A DNA stretch of 64,000 nucleotides from Phytoactinopolyspora limicola. GTDB taxonomy: Bacteria; Actinomycetota; Actinomycetes; Jiangellales; Jiangellaceae. Every line of letters starts with the position of its first letter. Position 1 is the stretch's first letter. Shown piece by piece: positions 32,914 through 41,740 of the stretch. Both the position numbers and the translations under genes were made by a program. Where the stretch lies: positions 124,001 to 188,000 of the forward strand of contig NZ_JAAOEN010000002.1 of assembly GCF_011320225.1 (NCBI RefSeq), written 5' to 3'. The notes under the pieces were generated by a model that saw nothing but the letters and a program-made list of their open reading frames with translations, searched no databases and was not told the origin of the DNA.

Positions 32914-34083
32914 ATGAACGACCTCCCGAGCATGACGCTGGAAGAGAAGATCGCCCAATTGTTCGTGCTACGTGTCTACGGTTCCACCGCCGACACCACC
33001 GATCCGGCCGCGGTCGAGCACAACCGAGCGGCCTACGGCGTCGACAACGCAGCGGCCCTCATCTCCACGTACCAGCCGGGTGGCGTCGTCTACTTCCGTG
33101 ACTGCGGCAATATCGAGAACCCCGTGCAGGTCGCCCGGCTGTCCAACACCATCCAGGAGGCCGCCCTCGGCCGCAAGGAAGGCACCTCCGTACCGGTTCT
33201 CATCGCCACCGATCAGGAGGGTGGCCGGGTCGCCCGGATGTCGCCGCCGGCCACCTGGTTTCCGTCGGCCCGGGCGCTGGCGGCCGCCGGCGTCGAACGA
33301 GCCCGTGAGGTCGCCACCGTGATGGGGCGGGAGCTGCGCGCCATGGGCATCCGGCAGAACTACTCCCCGGTGGCCGATGTCAACGTGAACCCGGACAACC
33401 CCGCCATCGGCGACCGCTCGTTCGCTACCGAACCTGCCACCGTGGCCGCCTTCGTCCGCGCTCAGGTGCGGGGATTCCAGGATGGCGGCGTGATCCCCAC
33501 GGTTAAACACTTCCCCGGCCACGGCGACACTCACGTCGACACCCACAACGGCCAAGCCACCATCACCCACAACCGAGACGAGTGGGAGCAGCTGGACCTG
33601 CCGCCTTTCCGGGCCGCACTCGAAGCGGGTGTCGACGCGGTGATGACCGGCCACCTGATCTTTCCCGCACTCGACCCCACCGGCTCCATCGCGACCACGT
33701 CACACCCCATCATCACCGGCGTGCTCCGCGACGAACTCGGCTTCGACGGTGTCATTTCCACCGACGGCCTCGGCATGTCCGCGGCCCGGCTCGCCCATGA
33801 CGACGTCGAGGCGCCGCTGAAGGCCCTGCAAGCGGGGGCGGACCAACTGCTCACCCCGCCCATAGGCGCCTTCCCGGCCGCGGTCAAGGCCATCCGGCAA
33901 GCCGTCGAGGACGGCGAACTGACCACCGAGCGGATCGACCAGTCGGTCGAGCGGATCTTGCGGCTCAAGCGCCGGGCCGGCCTGTTCAACGACCCCATGG
34001 TCGACCTCACCACCGCCGGAGGCGTCATCGGCGCACGGGCGCACCAGGAACTGGCCCGGCGGCTGATCGGCAGCGTCTCGTAG
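32914..34083 (+). CDS. Glycoside hydrolase family 3, NagZ-like beta-N-acetylhexosaminidase/beta-glycosidase
   Basis: A protein of 389 residues with a single GH3 TIM barrel and no C-terminal beta sandwich. KHFPGHGDTHVDTH (about residue 190) is the NagZ-type Asp-His motif used as acid/base; the nucleophile is the Asp in VISTDGLGMS (about 285). No signal peptide, so it acts in the cytoplasm on imported oligosaccharides or on peptidoglycan-derived sugars. It lies 20 bases after the transporter ATPase, consistent with processing of the transported glycan. The ATG at 32914 is directly preceded by TTGGGGAG, an unusually close ribosome site. Confidence 0.88.
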   Translation: MNDLPSMTLEEKIAQLFVLRVYGSTADTTDPAAVEHNRAAYGVDNAAALISTYQPGGVVYFRDCGNIENPVQVARLSNTIQEAALGRKEGTSVPVLIATDQEGGRVARMSPPATWFPSARALAAAGVERAREVATVMGRELRAMGIRQNYSPVADVNVNPDNPAIGDRSFATEPATVAAFVRAQVRGFQDGGVIPTVKHFPGHGDTHVDTHNGQATITHNRDEWEQLDLPPFRAALEAGVDAVMTGHLIFPALDPTGSIATTSHPIITGVLRDELGFDGVISTDGLGMSAARLAHDDVEAPLKALQAGADQLLTPPIGAFPAAVKAIRQAVEDGELTTERIDQSVERILRLKRRAGLFNDPMVDLTTAGGVIGARAHQELARRLIGSVS

Positions 34084-34160
34084 AGCCCGGGTGCCGCACC
34101 CCGACCACCACCTTCCTCCCCCGGCTCCCCCGCCACCTTCCTCCCCCGCTCCCCTACCCC

Positions 34161-34297
34161 GGTGATCGTTGCCGCTTTCGCGTCGCCATAGCGACCCAAA
34201 CTTGACTTCGATCACCGTCGAGGGCGGCCCGCAACCCCCGGTGATCGTTGCCGCTTTCGCGTCGCCATAGCGACCCAATCTTGACTTCGATCACCGT
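34161..34297. repeat. Two tandem 58-base hairpin repeats
   Basis: Copies at 34161-34218 and 34240-34297 (period 79) differ at one base. Each begins GGTGATCG and ends CGATCACC, so each can fold on itself (8-base ends enclosing GTCGCCATAGCGAC, itself an inverted pair GTCGC/GCGAC). They fill the gap between the GH3 stop and the LLM oxidoreductase promoter and may terminate transcription. Confidence 0.75.
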
Positions 34298-34325
34298 GGA
34301 GGGTGGGGGCAGCTCCGCTTGATCC

Positions 34326-34337
34326 AAACCATGGTTT
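34326..34337. promoter_or_regulatory. 12-base palindrome AAACCATGGTTT upstream of LLM gene
   Basis: A perfect palindrome 55-66 bases before the ATG at 34393, followed by TAGGTT/TAGGGT sequences that could be a -10 element. The AT-rich sequence stands out from its surroundings. Likely operator or promoter part; the regulator is unknown. Confidence 0.4.
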
Positions 34338-34392
34338 AGGTTCTAGGGTCGTGGTGACACCAATGTTCCCCCGGACGCAAGGGACGATCGCC

Positions 34393-35343
34393 ATGGCCAC
34401 CACCGGCTCCACAACCCGCACCCCCGCCACATCGACGGATGTCGGGACCACCGCGGACGAAACCAGTGCCGACGCGGGCGGGCCACTGTTCGGCCTTGCC
34501 TTGGCCCACTCCGCACACCGCTTCGGCGAGACGCTCGAGACCGCCCGTCTTGTGGAGGAACTCGGCGGCGACCTCGTCACCCTCGCCGACCACCCGTACA
34601 TCCCCAACGAACTCGAGACCTGGACCATGCTCACCGTTCTGGCCGCACACACGCAACGGATCACTATTGCGTCGAACGTGGCCAGCCTCCAGCTGCGGCC
34701 ACCGGCGTTGCTGGCCAAAGCCGCCGCCACCCTGCACTTCGCCAGCGGCGGTCGGTTCGTCCTCGGCTTGGGGTCGGGTGACTCCGCCGGCAGTGCCTCG
34801 TTCGGCGGGCCACGGTGGTCGCCGGCCGAGTCGGTAGCGGCACTCGACGAGGGCATCGACCTGATTCGACGACTCTGGCAGCCGGGCTCTCCCGTCCATC
34901 ACGACGGCCCCTTCTTCCAGGTGGACGGTGCGCAGGTCAGCCCCAAGCCGAAGCCGAGTCTGCCGATCTGGATCGGTTCCTTCGGCCCGAAGATGCTTGC
35001 CGTCACCGGGCGACGCGGAGACGGATGGCTACCCACCAATGCCTACCTCGATTTGGAGGGCGTGCCGCAGATGCAGCGCCGGATCGACGAAGCAGCAACG
35101 GCCGCCGGCCGTGATCCAAGCCGGATCCGCCGGGTGTTCAACATCTTCGGCCAGATCGACACCTTCCGGCCGGCCGAGAACAGCAAGCTCCTGAACGGGC
35201 CGGTCGACTTCTGGATCGAGACCTTGCGCGACTACCGGGACCGCCTCGGGTTCGACTCGTTTGTGTTCTGGCCCCGGTCCGATCGGATGGAGCAGGCCCG
35301 GCTGTTCCTGGAGAAGGTGCGGCCCGCCCTCGTCACCGACTGA
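34393..35343 (+). CDS. LLM-class flavin/F420-dependent oxidoreductase
   Basis: A protein of 316 residues with the bacterial luciferase-like TIM barrel: LVTLADHPYIPNELETW, ITIASNVASLQLRPPALLAK and the substrate-side segment FVLGLGSGD. Two-stranded cofactor contacts (SFGPKMLAV, DGWLPTNAY) are preserved. Members use F420H2 or FMN; in actinomycetes F420 is more likely. The ATG at 34393 is preceded by GGGA; a GTG at 34351 in the same frame could give an N-terminal extension, possibly from a leaderless mRNA. The substrate is unknown. Ends at a short hairpin (35352). Confidence 0.85.
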   Translation: MATTGSTTRTPATSTDVGTTADETSADAGGPLFGLALAHSAHRFGETLETARLVEELGGDLVTLADHPYIPNELETWTMLTVLAAHTQRITIASNVASLQLRPPALLAKAAATLHFASGGRFVLGLGSGDSAGSASFGGPRWSPAESVAALDEGIDLIRRLWQPGSPVHHDGPFFQVDGAQVSPKPKPSLPIWIGSFGPKMLAVTGRRGDGWLPTNAYLDLEGVPQMQRRIDEAATAAGRDPSRIRRVFNIFGQIDTFRPAENSKLLNGPVDFWIETLRDYRDRLGFDSFVFWPRSDRMEQARLFLEKVRPALVTD

Positions 35344-35351
35344 ACCACCCC

Positions 35352-35376
35352 GGCAACAAGCTTCCATACTGTTGCC
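35352..35376. terminator. Short hairpin after the LLM gene
   Basis: GGCAACA (35352-35358), 11-base loop, TGTTGCC (35370-35376). It lies 8 bases after the LLM stop and 58 bases before the stop of the convergent cupredoxin gene. Confidence 0.5.
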
Positions 35377-35434
35377 CTGGCGACAGCAAGCCTCCCTACC
35401 GCCACAGCGGCGGGCACGACGAGGTAGCGAGGTG

Positions 35435-35926
35435 CTACTCGACGGTGACAACAACCTCCATCTGCGGCCGGTGTCCAGGCACACCGCAGTAGAACGTGTA
35501 CTCACCTGGTTCGAGGGTCACCGTGCCGACATCGGACTCGCCGCCGGCAGCCGCCACAACGACGAAGTCATCGAGCTCTTCGACCACGATGTCGTGGAGC
35601 ATCTCGCCGACGTTCTCGAACTCGATCTGGATGGCTCCGGCGGGCAGGGTGTCGGGGATGCCCTCGTAATACAGGTCACCAGCCTGGACGGTGATCGTCT
35701 CGACGATTTCTTCACCGTCGTCGGGATCGTCCACGTCGGCATCGTCGACGTCGGGATCGTCCTCGTCACCGACATCGGGGCCGTTAAGATCATCGTCGGC
35801 GTCGTCGTCGGGCTGTTCGATCTCGGCCGCGTCGTCGGTGGGTCCGTCGTCGTCACCACAGCCGGCCAACCCGGCCAGGCCGAGGGCGCCTGCGGCAGCA
35901 AGGGCAATCATGGAACGGCGTCGCAT
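35435..35926 (-). CDS. Cupredoxin-like copper lipoprotein
   Basis: A protein of 163 residues. Signal peptide MRRRSMIALAAAGALGLAGL with lipobox LAGC, then a 45-residue linker made mainly of Asp, Glu and Pro, then a plastocyanin/azurin-like domain. The type 1 copper ligands are in place: His in MLHDIV, Cys in YCGVPGH, His in PGH and Met in PQMEV. It should be anchored outside the membrane and carry electrons or bind copper. ATG at 35924-35926 follows GGTGGGG; an upstream ATG in frame is not needed. The long acidic linker is unusual but its function is not evident. Confidence 0.88.
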   Translation of the reverse strand: MRRRSMIALAAAGALGLAGLAGCGDDDGPTDDAAEIEQPDDDADDDLNGPDVGDEDDPDVDDADVDDPDDGEEIVETITVQAGDLYYEGIPDTLPAGAIQIEFENVGEMLHDIVVEELDDFVVVAAAGGESDVGTVTLEPGEYTFYCGVPGHRPQMEVVVTVE

Positions 35927-35971
35927 GCGCCCCACCCTACCCACCACGTGCCATTTCCGTACCACGATGGG

Positions 35972-36385
35972 TCAGGACGCTGGCCCGCGTTCGCTCGGCA
36001 TGTCCGCCCGCAACCGCTCGGTGGCAGCGAGCACCCGTTCGTGCTCGGTGACGTACGGCTGGTATTCGGGTGGAACCACCCCTCGCCCATACAGCGGACG
36101 GACCTCAGCGGCGAGATCATGGAGCGCAGCGAGATCGAATCCTTCGTGGGCGAGCCGTCCGGCTTCGTTCGCCGCGAACCGAAGGTCGTCGACGCGCCCA
36201 CGCCACCCCGGGTTGCGCATCCGACTCTGTTCGTCGGCCATCGCCCGGGCGAGTGTGCGCAGCGCATCCTCCAGCTCAGCCAGTTGGGCCCGACGAGCTT
36301 CGAGGTCCAGCTGGATCTCTGGCGCGGTTTCGGCGTCGTCGTCGGAGCGGTTGAACAACTCTCTGACGCGGTTGAGCACACCCAT
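35972..36385 (-). CDS. Hypothetical helical protein
   Basis: A protein of 137 residues starting MGVLNRVRELFNRSDDD after a strong GGGGAGGAGG site. Residues 25-65 form an amphipathic helix likely to be coiled coil (LDLEARRAQLAELEDALRTL). The middle contains NPGWRGRVDDLRFAANEAG. No signal peptide, membrane segment or known domain. It precedes the cupredoxin lipoprotein with a gap of 45 bases and may be its operon partner. Function unknown. Confidence 0.75.
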   Translation of the reverse strand: MGVLNRVRELFNRSDDDAETAPEIQLDLEARRAQLAELEDALRTLARAMADEQSRMRNPGWRGRVDDLRFAANEAGRLAHEGFDLAALHDLAAEVRPLYGRGVVPPEYQPYVTEHERVLAATERLRADMPSERGPAS

Positions 36386-36439
36386 CGTCCGGACCTCCTC
36401 CCCGTACCTTAACGCTCCCGGCCCACCTCATCATCACCG

Positions 36440-36509
36440 GACTTCGCTACCGCCAGATGGCGGAATCGGCCTCGCCGAGCCGCGAACACCATCTGGCGGT
36501 AGCGAAGTC
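36440..36509. repeat. 21-bp perfect inverted repeat
   Basis: GACTTCGCTACCGCCAGATG+G at 36440-36460 pairs perfectly with 36489-36509, around a 28-base loop. It lies between divergent genes (36385 and 36684), so it is not an ordinary terminator. It may be a dispersed repeat or a regulatory stem. Confidence 0.7.
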
Positions 36510-36683
36510 GCGCACAGGCACCGCAAAGCCTATTTGATCATGGCGCTCAAGTGCACTTTTCTCAGCTTTCGCGGTAATGCCGTATCGTCCGAATGACCGA
36601 CCCTTATCCTGGACGAACAGGGGAGGGTGAAGAACATACATCGCTCACCGAGTGCCGGCAGCCCACCACAGCAGGAGCGGTCC

Positions 36684-37304
36684 ATGACAGTGCGCATCGA
36701 CCACGCGACTACCACCGGGACATTCAGTCTTGATGGTCGCACTCTCGAAGTGGAGAACAATGTCTGGGTGCTTGGAGACAACTCCGAGTGTGTGGTGGTG
36801 GACGCTCCGCACGACACCCAGGCCATCCTTGCGCTCGTCGGAAACCGTCGAGTGACCGCCATCCTGCTCACCCACGGGCACGACGACCACATCGGCGCCG
36901 TCGGTGCGTTGTGGGACGAGACCGGCGCACCCATTCACCTGCATCCGGCCGACCGGCTGCTCTGGGATCTCGTGTACCCCGGCGTCGGCCCCGATGTCGA
37001 CCTGCACGACGGTCGGCGGATCACCGTGGCCGGAATCGACCTCCACGTCCTACACACCCCGGGGCATTCCCGTGGGTCGGTCTGTTTTCACGTGCCTGAT
37101 CTCGGCGTGCTGTTCGCCGGTGACACCATCACCGAGAGCGGGCCGGGCCCCACCGGTGGGTCGTTCAGCGACTCGGTATCCATTGTCGGGTCAATTCAGC
37201 GCCGACTTATCCCGTTACCTCCAGAAACCGTCATCCATACCGGGCACGGGAGATCGTCCACGCTGGAGAAGGTGGCCCCCCATATCAGCTCCGAAGCACA
37301 TTGA
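36684..37304 (+). CDS. MBL-fold metallo-hydrolase (glyoxalase II-like)
   Basis: A protein of 206 residues. The metal-binding motif is LLTHGHDDHIGA (His64, His66, Asp68, His69), with further ligands His in HTPGHSRGSVCF and Asp in LFAGDTI, and a terminal His in IHTGHG. This pattern fits hydroxyacylglutathione hydrolase-like thioesterases. In an actinomycete without glutathione the substrate may be a mycothiol thioester. Start at ATG 36684 after GGAGCGGTCC. Faces the LAL regulator gene convergently; the 45-base gap has no clear hairpin. Confidence 0.88.
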   Translation: MTVRIDHATTTGTFSLDGRTLEVENNVWVLGDNSECVVVDAPHDTQAILALVGNRRVTAILLTHGHDDHIGAVGALWDETGAPIHLHPADRLLWDLVYPGVGPDVDLHDGRRITVAGIDLHVLHTPGHSRGSVCFHVPDLGVLFAGDTITESGPGPTGGSFSDSVSIVGSIQRRLIPLPPETVIHTGHGRSSTLEKVAPHISSEAH

Positions 37305-37349
37305 GCGACAGCCTTTTCACATCGGCGCCGCCCTACCGTCCGCACACGC

Positions 37350-40259
37350 CTACCCAGATCCGGTCAGGCCGGACCGATAGGCATACGCGGCGGCCTCTCC
37401 GCGCGACGACACACCGAGCTTCGCGAGGATGTTCGACACGTGCACGCTCGCTGTCTTGGTGCTGATCACCAACGCCTCGCCGATTTCCCGGTTACTACGG
37501 CCGGCGGCGATGAGCGCCAGCACCTCACGCTCCCGGGTAGTCAGCCCAAGAGACAGTTCCGCCGCCTGCTCCGGCTGCTCCGGTTGCTCACTGCCTGGCA
37601 GCACCACCCGCTCCCGGCGGATCAGCTCCTCGATCCGCCGCCGGATCAGGTCGGTACCGATCCGGACGGCGTCGTCATGCGCCCCGCGCAACACCTGAGC
37701 CGCGTGGTCAGACTCGCCGGCGCGCAGCAACGCCCAGCCGTGCCGATACCCGGCGTACGGAATGAGATACACCGGCCCTTCGGACGCGGCGAGATGGTCA
37801 GTTGCGTGCTGCCAAGCAGCGACGTCATGCCCCGTGAGTTCAGCCTCGGTCAACGACAGCCACACCGGCAACGGCCACGTACTCGACAGCTCACGGGTGA
37901 GCCCTCCCAACCACGCGATGTCCTCCGCGGCGGCTTCGCTACTCACGGCACCGGTCCGGATGAGCCCACCGAGCGCCGCCGCGGCTGCGAACGCCACAGG
38001 TAGATGCTGACCGGGCACCAGGCGCGGGCTGTCGCGTAGTTCCTGGGCGCCGGCTTCCCATGCCACTGCGAACTGGTCGGTGGCGAGTGCCAACTCGGCG
38101 GCCAGGCGGGCATGGTAGGCCCGGCTCTGCGGATAGTAGCGCCGCCGCGACAAACGCCTCAGCGCCTCAGCGCTCAATCGGCTGGCCGCCTCGATATCAC
38201 CCTGCCATAGCCGTAGCCGCGCGTGTTGCTCCAAGAGTTGGATGTAGTGCTCACCAGGTGGGTGGTGGGCCAGATTCTGCTCGATCAGCTGGCTCGCACT
38301 TTCCCATTCGCCCAGCTCAAGGAATGGTTCCGCAGCGTTGCCAGCCAGCATAGAGCCGAGAGTACGTCGGCGGCCGATAGCTTCAGCCCGCTCTCGGCCG
38401 GTTTTCGCCACCTTCACCGCGTCGTGGAAGCGGCCCACCAGACACAGGACATGCGAGAGGTTCACATAGCAGCGCAGCAGAATGGTCGGGTGGTCGTCGA
38501 CCATAGGCCGCATCTGCTCGAGTACCCGCAAGGCGGGTTCGGGGTCACCTTGATCGCACCAGACGGTGGCGCGGGTGATCTGAGCCGAGGCGACGAGGGG
38601 GTCCGCACCCGCCCCGCGGGCGGTGTGCTCGGCTTCGTCAGCGACCTGCAAGGCCTCCTCGAACCGCCACTCCAGCATGAGCATGCCCGCCAACAGGTCC
38701 AGCATCTCGGCTCGCGCAACCGTCGGCGGGTCGGCGGGAATCAGCCGGCGGGCACGCTCCAAGAGTTCGACCGCCCCACCGAGACCACTCTTGCCGGTGA
38801 ACCTCCCCAGCTGGGCGAGCAGAACACCGGCACGTTCCGGCTCTTTGGCCTCGTCGATCTGCTTCAGCGCCAGCTTCGTCAACGCCACCGCACGGTCTCG
38901 TTCACCGGAGGCGTACGCCTCATAGGCGGCCCGAGCCATCAGATCACCACGGGTGCCACCGGACACACCGATGGGATCGTCGATCTGGTCCCACAGCTCC
39001 AAGGCGCGCTCGAGCATGACCTGAGCGGTGGCGTGTGCGTAGTTGCTGATCAGTTCGTTCGCGGCGCTCAGCGACCAGCGGAAGGCGTTATCAACATCGT
39101 GAGCGGAATACCAGTGGTGGGCGATGGCGGTGGCGGAGTGGCCGTCTGGGACCAACTGATTGTGTTCTTCCAGCGTCCGTGCGTAGCCAACGTGGATGCG
39201 GGCCTTCTCGCCGGGAAGGATGTCGGTGTGAATGGCCTCATGCAGCAGCGCGTGCCGGAATCGGTAGCCGTTGCCGTCGACCACGATGACCCCGGCCGAC
39301 ACGGCCTCTCGGAGTGCCGCGTCAAGGGTGGTGATGTCATAACCGGCGACGGCTTCCAGCTTGGCATGCCCGATCCGCTGACCAGCGACGGACATGACCC
39401 GCAGCAATCGCTGTGCCGGTTCGGATAGGGACTCGACCCGGACCAGGAGGACCTCCCGCAGCGACTCGGGCAGTGCACCGTGTCCCGCGTGGTCTTCCAC
39501 GTGGGCTAGCTCCTCCACGTAGAAGGGAACACCTTCGCTGCGCTCGAACACCCACTCGGCTTGGTCAGGCCCAACCTCGCGATCCAGCACCTGGGTCAGC
39601 TGGGCGCTCACCTGCTCACGGCTGAGCCGGGTGACGTCGACTCGAGCCACCCGGCGGGTCTGTTCCAGGTCGGCCAACAGCCCCCGTACCGGATGCCCGC
39701 GTCCGATCTCGTCGTACCGGCAGGTCAGCAGTAGCAGGACGGGAGCCGCGATGCTACGGACGGTGAACCGCAGGAGGTCACGGGTAGGACCGTCGGCCCA
39801 CTGAAGGTCTTCGATCACGACCACCAGGGGGCCGTCGCCAGCGACCCGCTCCAGCAGAGATGTGATCAACTCGTAGAGTCTGCCCCGGCCGGCTCCGGAG
39901 TCCGGTGCCATCTCTATCTCCGGCAGAATAGCGCCCAGCGGAGCGGATCCCGGGCCAGCGAGCTCGATCAGCCGTTCGGAGCCCAACTCGGCCAGCAGGC
40001 CGCGCAGCACACCCGCGACCGGCGCGAAGGCAAGCTCTTCCCCGTCGAGCTCGACGCACTGGCCACGGACCACCCGAGCGCCGGCCACACCGGCCTCGAC
40101 CGCGAACTCGTCGACCAGTCTCGTCTTGCCGATGCCAGCCTCACCGGCGACGATCACCGCGGCCGGCTGGCCGGCCTGCACACTCTTGAACACCTCGCGC
40201 AGGTCGGCCAGTTCGTCGTCGCGTCCGATCAGCGCCGCCGAGCCCAAATGAATCACCAC
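37350..40259 (-). CDS. LAL-type LuxR family transcriptional regulator
   Basis: A large ATP-binding LuxR (LAL) regulator of 969 residues. N-terminal AAA/NACHT-like ATPase with Walker [16 protein letters not shown] (about 38-52) and Walker [13 protein letters not shown]; a middle part of tetratricopeptide-like helices of about 500 residues; C-terminal Lux[24 protein letters not shown] with [16 protein letters not shown]. Such proteins activate catabolic or secondary-metabolism genes in response to inducers. GTG at 40257-40259 chosen because the domain begins there. Its targets are unknown; it is isolated from obvious partners. Confidence 0.92.
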   Translation of the reverse strand: MVIHLGSAALIGRDDELADLREVFKSVQAGQPAAVIVAGEAGIGKTRLVDEFAVEAGVAGARVVRGQCVELDGEELAFAPVAGVLRGLLAELGSERLIELAGPGSAPLGAILPEIEMAPDSGAGRGRLYELITSLLERVAGDGPLVVVIEDLQWADGPTRDLLRFTVRSIAAPVLLLLTCRYDEIGRGHPVRGLLADLEQTRRVARVDVTRLSREQVSAQLTQVLDREVGPDQAEWVFERSEGVPFYVEELAHVEDHAGHGALPESLREVLLVRVESLSEPAQRLLRVMSVAGQRIGHAKLEAVAGYDITTLDAALREAVSAGVIVVDGNGYRFRHALLHEAIHTDILPGEKARIHVGYARTLEEHNQLVPDGHSATAIAHHWYSAHDVDNAFRWSLSAANELISNYAHATAQVMLERALELWDQIDDPIGVSGGTRGDLMARAAYEAYASGERDRAVALTKLALKQIDEAKEPERAGVLLAQLGRFTGKSGLGGAVELLERARRLIPADPPTVARAEMLDLLAGMLMLEWRFEEALQVADEAEHTARGAGADPLVASAQITRATVWCDQGDPEPALRVLEQMRPMVDDHPTILLRCYVNLSHVLCLVGRFHDAVKVAKTGRERAEAIGRRRTLGSMLAGNAAEPFLELGEWESASQLIEQNLAHHPPGEHYIQLLEQHARLRLWQGDIEAASRLSAEALRRLSRRRYYPQSRAYHARLAAELALATDQFAVAWEAGAQELRDSPRLVPGQHLPVAFAAAAALGGLIRTGAVSSEAAAEDIAWLGGLTRELSSTWPLPVWLSLTEAELTGHDVAAWQHATDHLAASEGPVYLIPYAGYRHGWALLRAGESDHAAQVLRGAHDDAVRIGTDLIRRRIEELIRRERVVLPGSEQPEQPEQAAELSLGLTTREREVLALIAAGRSNREIGEALVISTKTASVHVSNILAKLGVSSRGEAAAYAYRSGLTGSG

Positions 40260-40330
40260 ACGTCCATCGTGCCACCAACCACCGACAATCGGGTCAGCCT
40301 CGACCGAGGCTCCGCCTCCCACCGATCACG

Positions 40331-40386
40331 CCACCCGCATCACTCCACCCGCATCACTCCACCCGCATCACTCCACCCGCGTCATG
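40331..40386. repeat. 14-base tandem repeat
   Basis: Four units of CCACCCGCATCACT (40331, 40345, 40359 exact; 40373 with three changes), followed by a partial fifth at 40387. It lies 72-127 bases upstream of the LAL regulator start and overlaps the end of the small gene at 40382. Copy-number polymorphism is possible. Confidence 0.8.
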
Positions 40387-40555
40387 CCACCCGCGGTCGC
40401 ACCTGGGCCGGTTTAGCGGCGGTACCCCGACTCCAGCGCCGACGACCCCACCGACGCTCGCCCTTGACTAGTGCGTGCGCCGCCGCGTCGGCCTGCATGG
40501 TCCGTGCCCGCTCCATATGAATGGCCCGATGGACTTCATCGTGGTAAATGTGCAT
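40382..40555 (-). CDS. Small basic protein of 57 residues
   Basis: It starts MHIYHDEVHRAIHMERAR and ends in a basic tail (RRWGRRRWSRGTAAKPAQVR). The ATG at 40553-40555 follows GGGAGG with a 6-base spacer, a strong translation signal, and codon use is normal. Similar short YHDEVH proteins occur widely in actinomycetes, in my recollection, but no function is known. The tail could bind nucleic acid. It is short enough to be missed by automatic annotation. Confidence 0.6.
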   Translation of the reverse strand: MHIYHDEVHRAIHMERARTMQADAAAHALVKGERRWGRRRWSRGTAAKPAQVRPRVA

Positions 40556-40773
40556 CGTTCGCCTCCCGCTGGCTCTTCTCCTGTCTTTATCGAGAGTCGC
40601 CGTAAGAGGGGGGTTAGGACATCGGGTAAGTGCCGCATCTTCGCCGGCCACACCTACCTTAGAGAGCACCGCCGCGCCGCTAAGGCCATCTGAGGTCCAC
40701 GCAGGCGCCGTGATACGTGGTGTCGTCCTTCGCTCGATCGCCGCTGCCATTACGTCGGCACCAACACGGCGCC

Positions 40774-40791
40774 GTCCACCGATCGGTGGAC
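40774..40791. promoter_or_regulatory. 18-base palindrome upstream of ABC exporter operon
   Basis: GTCCACCGATCGGTGGAC, perfect and without loop, 59-76 bases before the ABC ATPase start. Its position fits an operator. The rest of the 294-base gap (40556-40849) shows no gene. Confidence 0.55.
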
Positions 40792-40849
40792 CCCAGGTTC
40801 AGCCGCCCGATGCTGCCGGGCACCCCCTCGTAGCGACCACGCTGAAGGC

Positions 40850-41740
40850 ATGATGACGACATATCCCACCACGGCGGCCGTGAGCGTGCGCGATCTGCGT
40901 AAGGCCTACAACGGCACGGCGGCGGTCGACGGGGTCGACCTCGACATCTCGACCGGTGAGATCTTCGCTTTGCTCGGACCCAACGGAGCTGGCAAAACCA
41001 CGACGGTGGAGATCCTGGAGGGTTACCGGCGACGTGACGGCGGCACCGTCGAGGTGCTGGGGACCGACCCGGGACGAGCCAACCAGGCCTGGCGTTCGCG
41101 GATCGGCATCGTGCTGCAGAGCACCGGCGGCCATGACGACCTCACAGTGGCCGAGGTGATCAACCACTTCGCGCTGTACTACCCCGATGCCCGCCAGCCA
41201 GATGAGGTGATCGCGGCGGTCGGCCTGGATGACAAACGCAAGACCCGGGTGCGCCACCTGTCCGGCGGGCAACGGCGCCGCCTCGACGTGGCACTGGGCA
41301 TCCTCGGCCGGCCCGAGCTGCTGTTCCTCGACGAGCCGACCACCGGCTTCGACCCGGAGGCACGGCGGGAGTTCTGGACGTTGATCTCGTCGCTCGCTCA
41401 CGACGGCACCACCATCGTGCTGACGACGCACTACCTCGACGAAGCCGAACACCTTGCCAACCGGGTGGCGGTGATCGTCGGCGGCCGCATCGTGGCGCTG
41501 GACACCCCCGCCAGTCTCGGTGGCCGCGACCGCGATCACGCCATCGTCCGATGGCATGGCGCGGACGGTCGGCACGAGGTCACCACCGCCGAGCCAACTC
41601 GGGTGGTCAACGAGCTCACCACCACTTTCGACGGGGAGATCCCAGGGCTGACGATCACCCGGCCCACCCTCGAGGACGTCTACCTGCGCCTGATCGGCGA
41701 CTCGACCACCACACACCAGACCATGACGGAGCAGCCATGA
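40850..41740 (+). CDS. ABC exporter ATP-binding protein (DrrA/CcmA type)
   Basis: A protein of 296 residues. Walker A LLGPNGAGKTTTVEIL, signature HLSGGQRRRLDVA, Walker B LLFLDEPTTGFD and switch His LTTHYLDEA. This is the ATPase of a DrrAB-like drug or lipid exporter. ATG at 40850 (or the next ATG codon). Overlaps the membrane partner by four bases and is followed by a histidine kinase and response regulator that may sense the exported compound. Confidence 0.93.
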   Translation: MMTTYPTTAAVSVRDLRKAYNGTAAVDGVDLDISTGEIFALLGPNGAGKTTTVEILEGYRRRDGGTVEVLGTDPGRANQAWRSRIGIVLQSTGGHDDLTVAEVINHFALYYPDARQPDEVIAAVGLDDKRKTRVRHLSGGQRRRLDVALGILGRPELLFLDEPTTGFDPEARREFWTLISSLAHDGTTIVLTTHYLDEAEHLANRVAVIVGGRIVALDTPASLGGRDRDHAIVRWHGADGRHEVTTAEPTRVVNELTTTFDGEIPGLTITRPTLEDVYLRLIGDSTTTHQTMTEQP

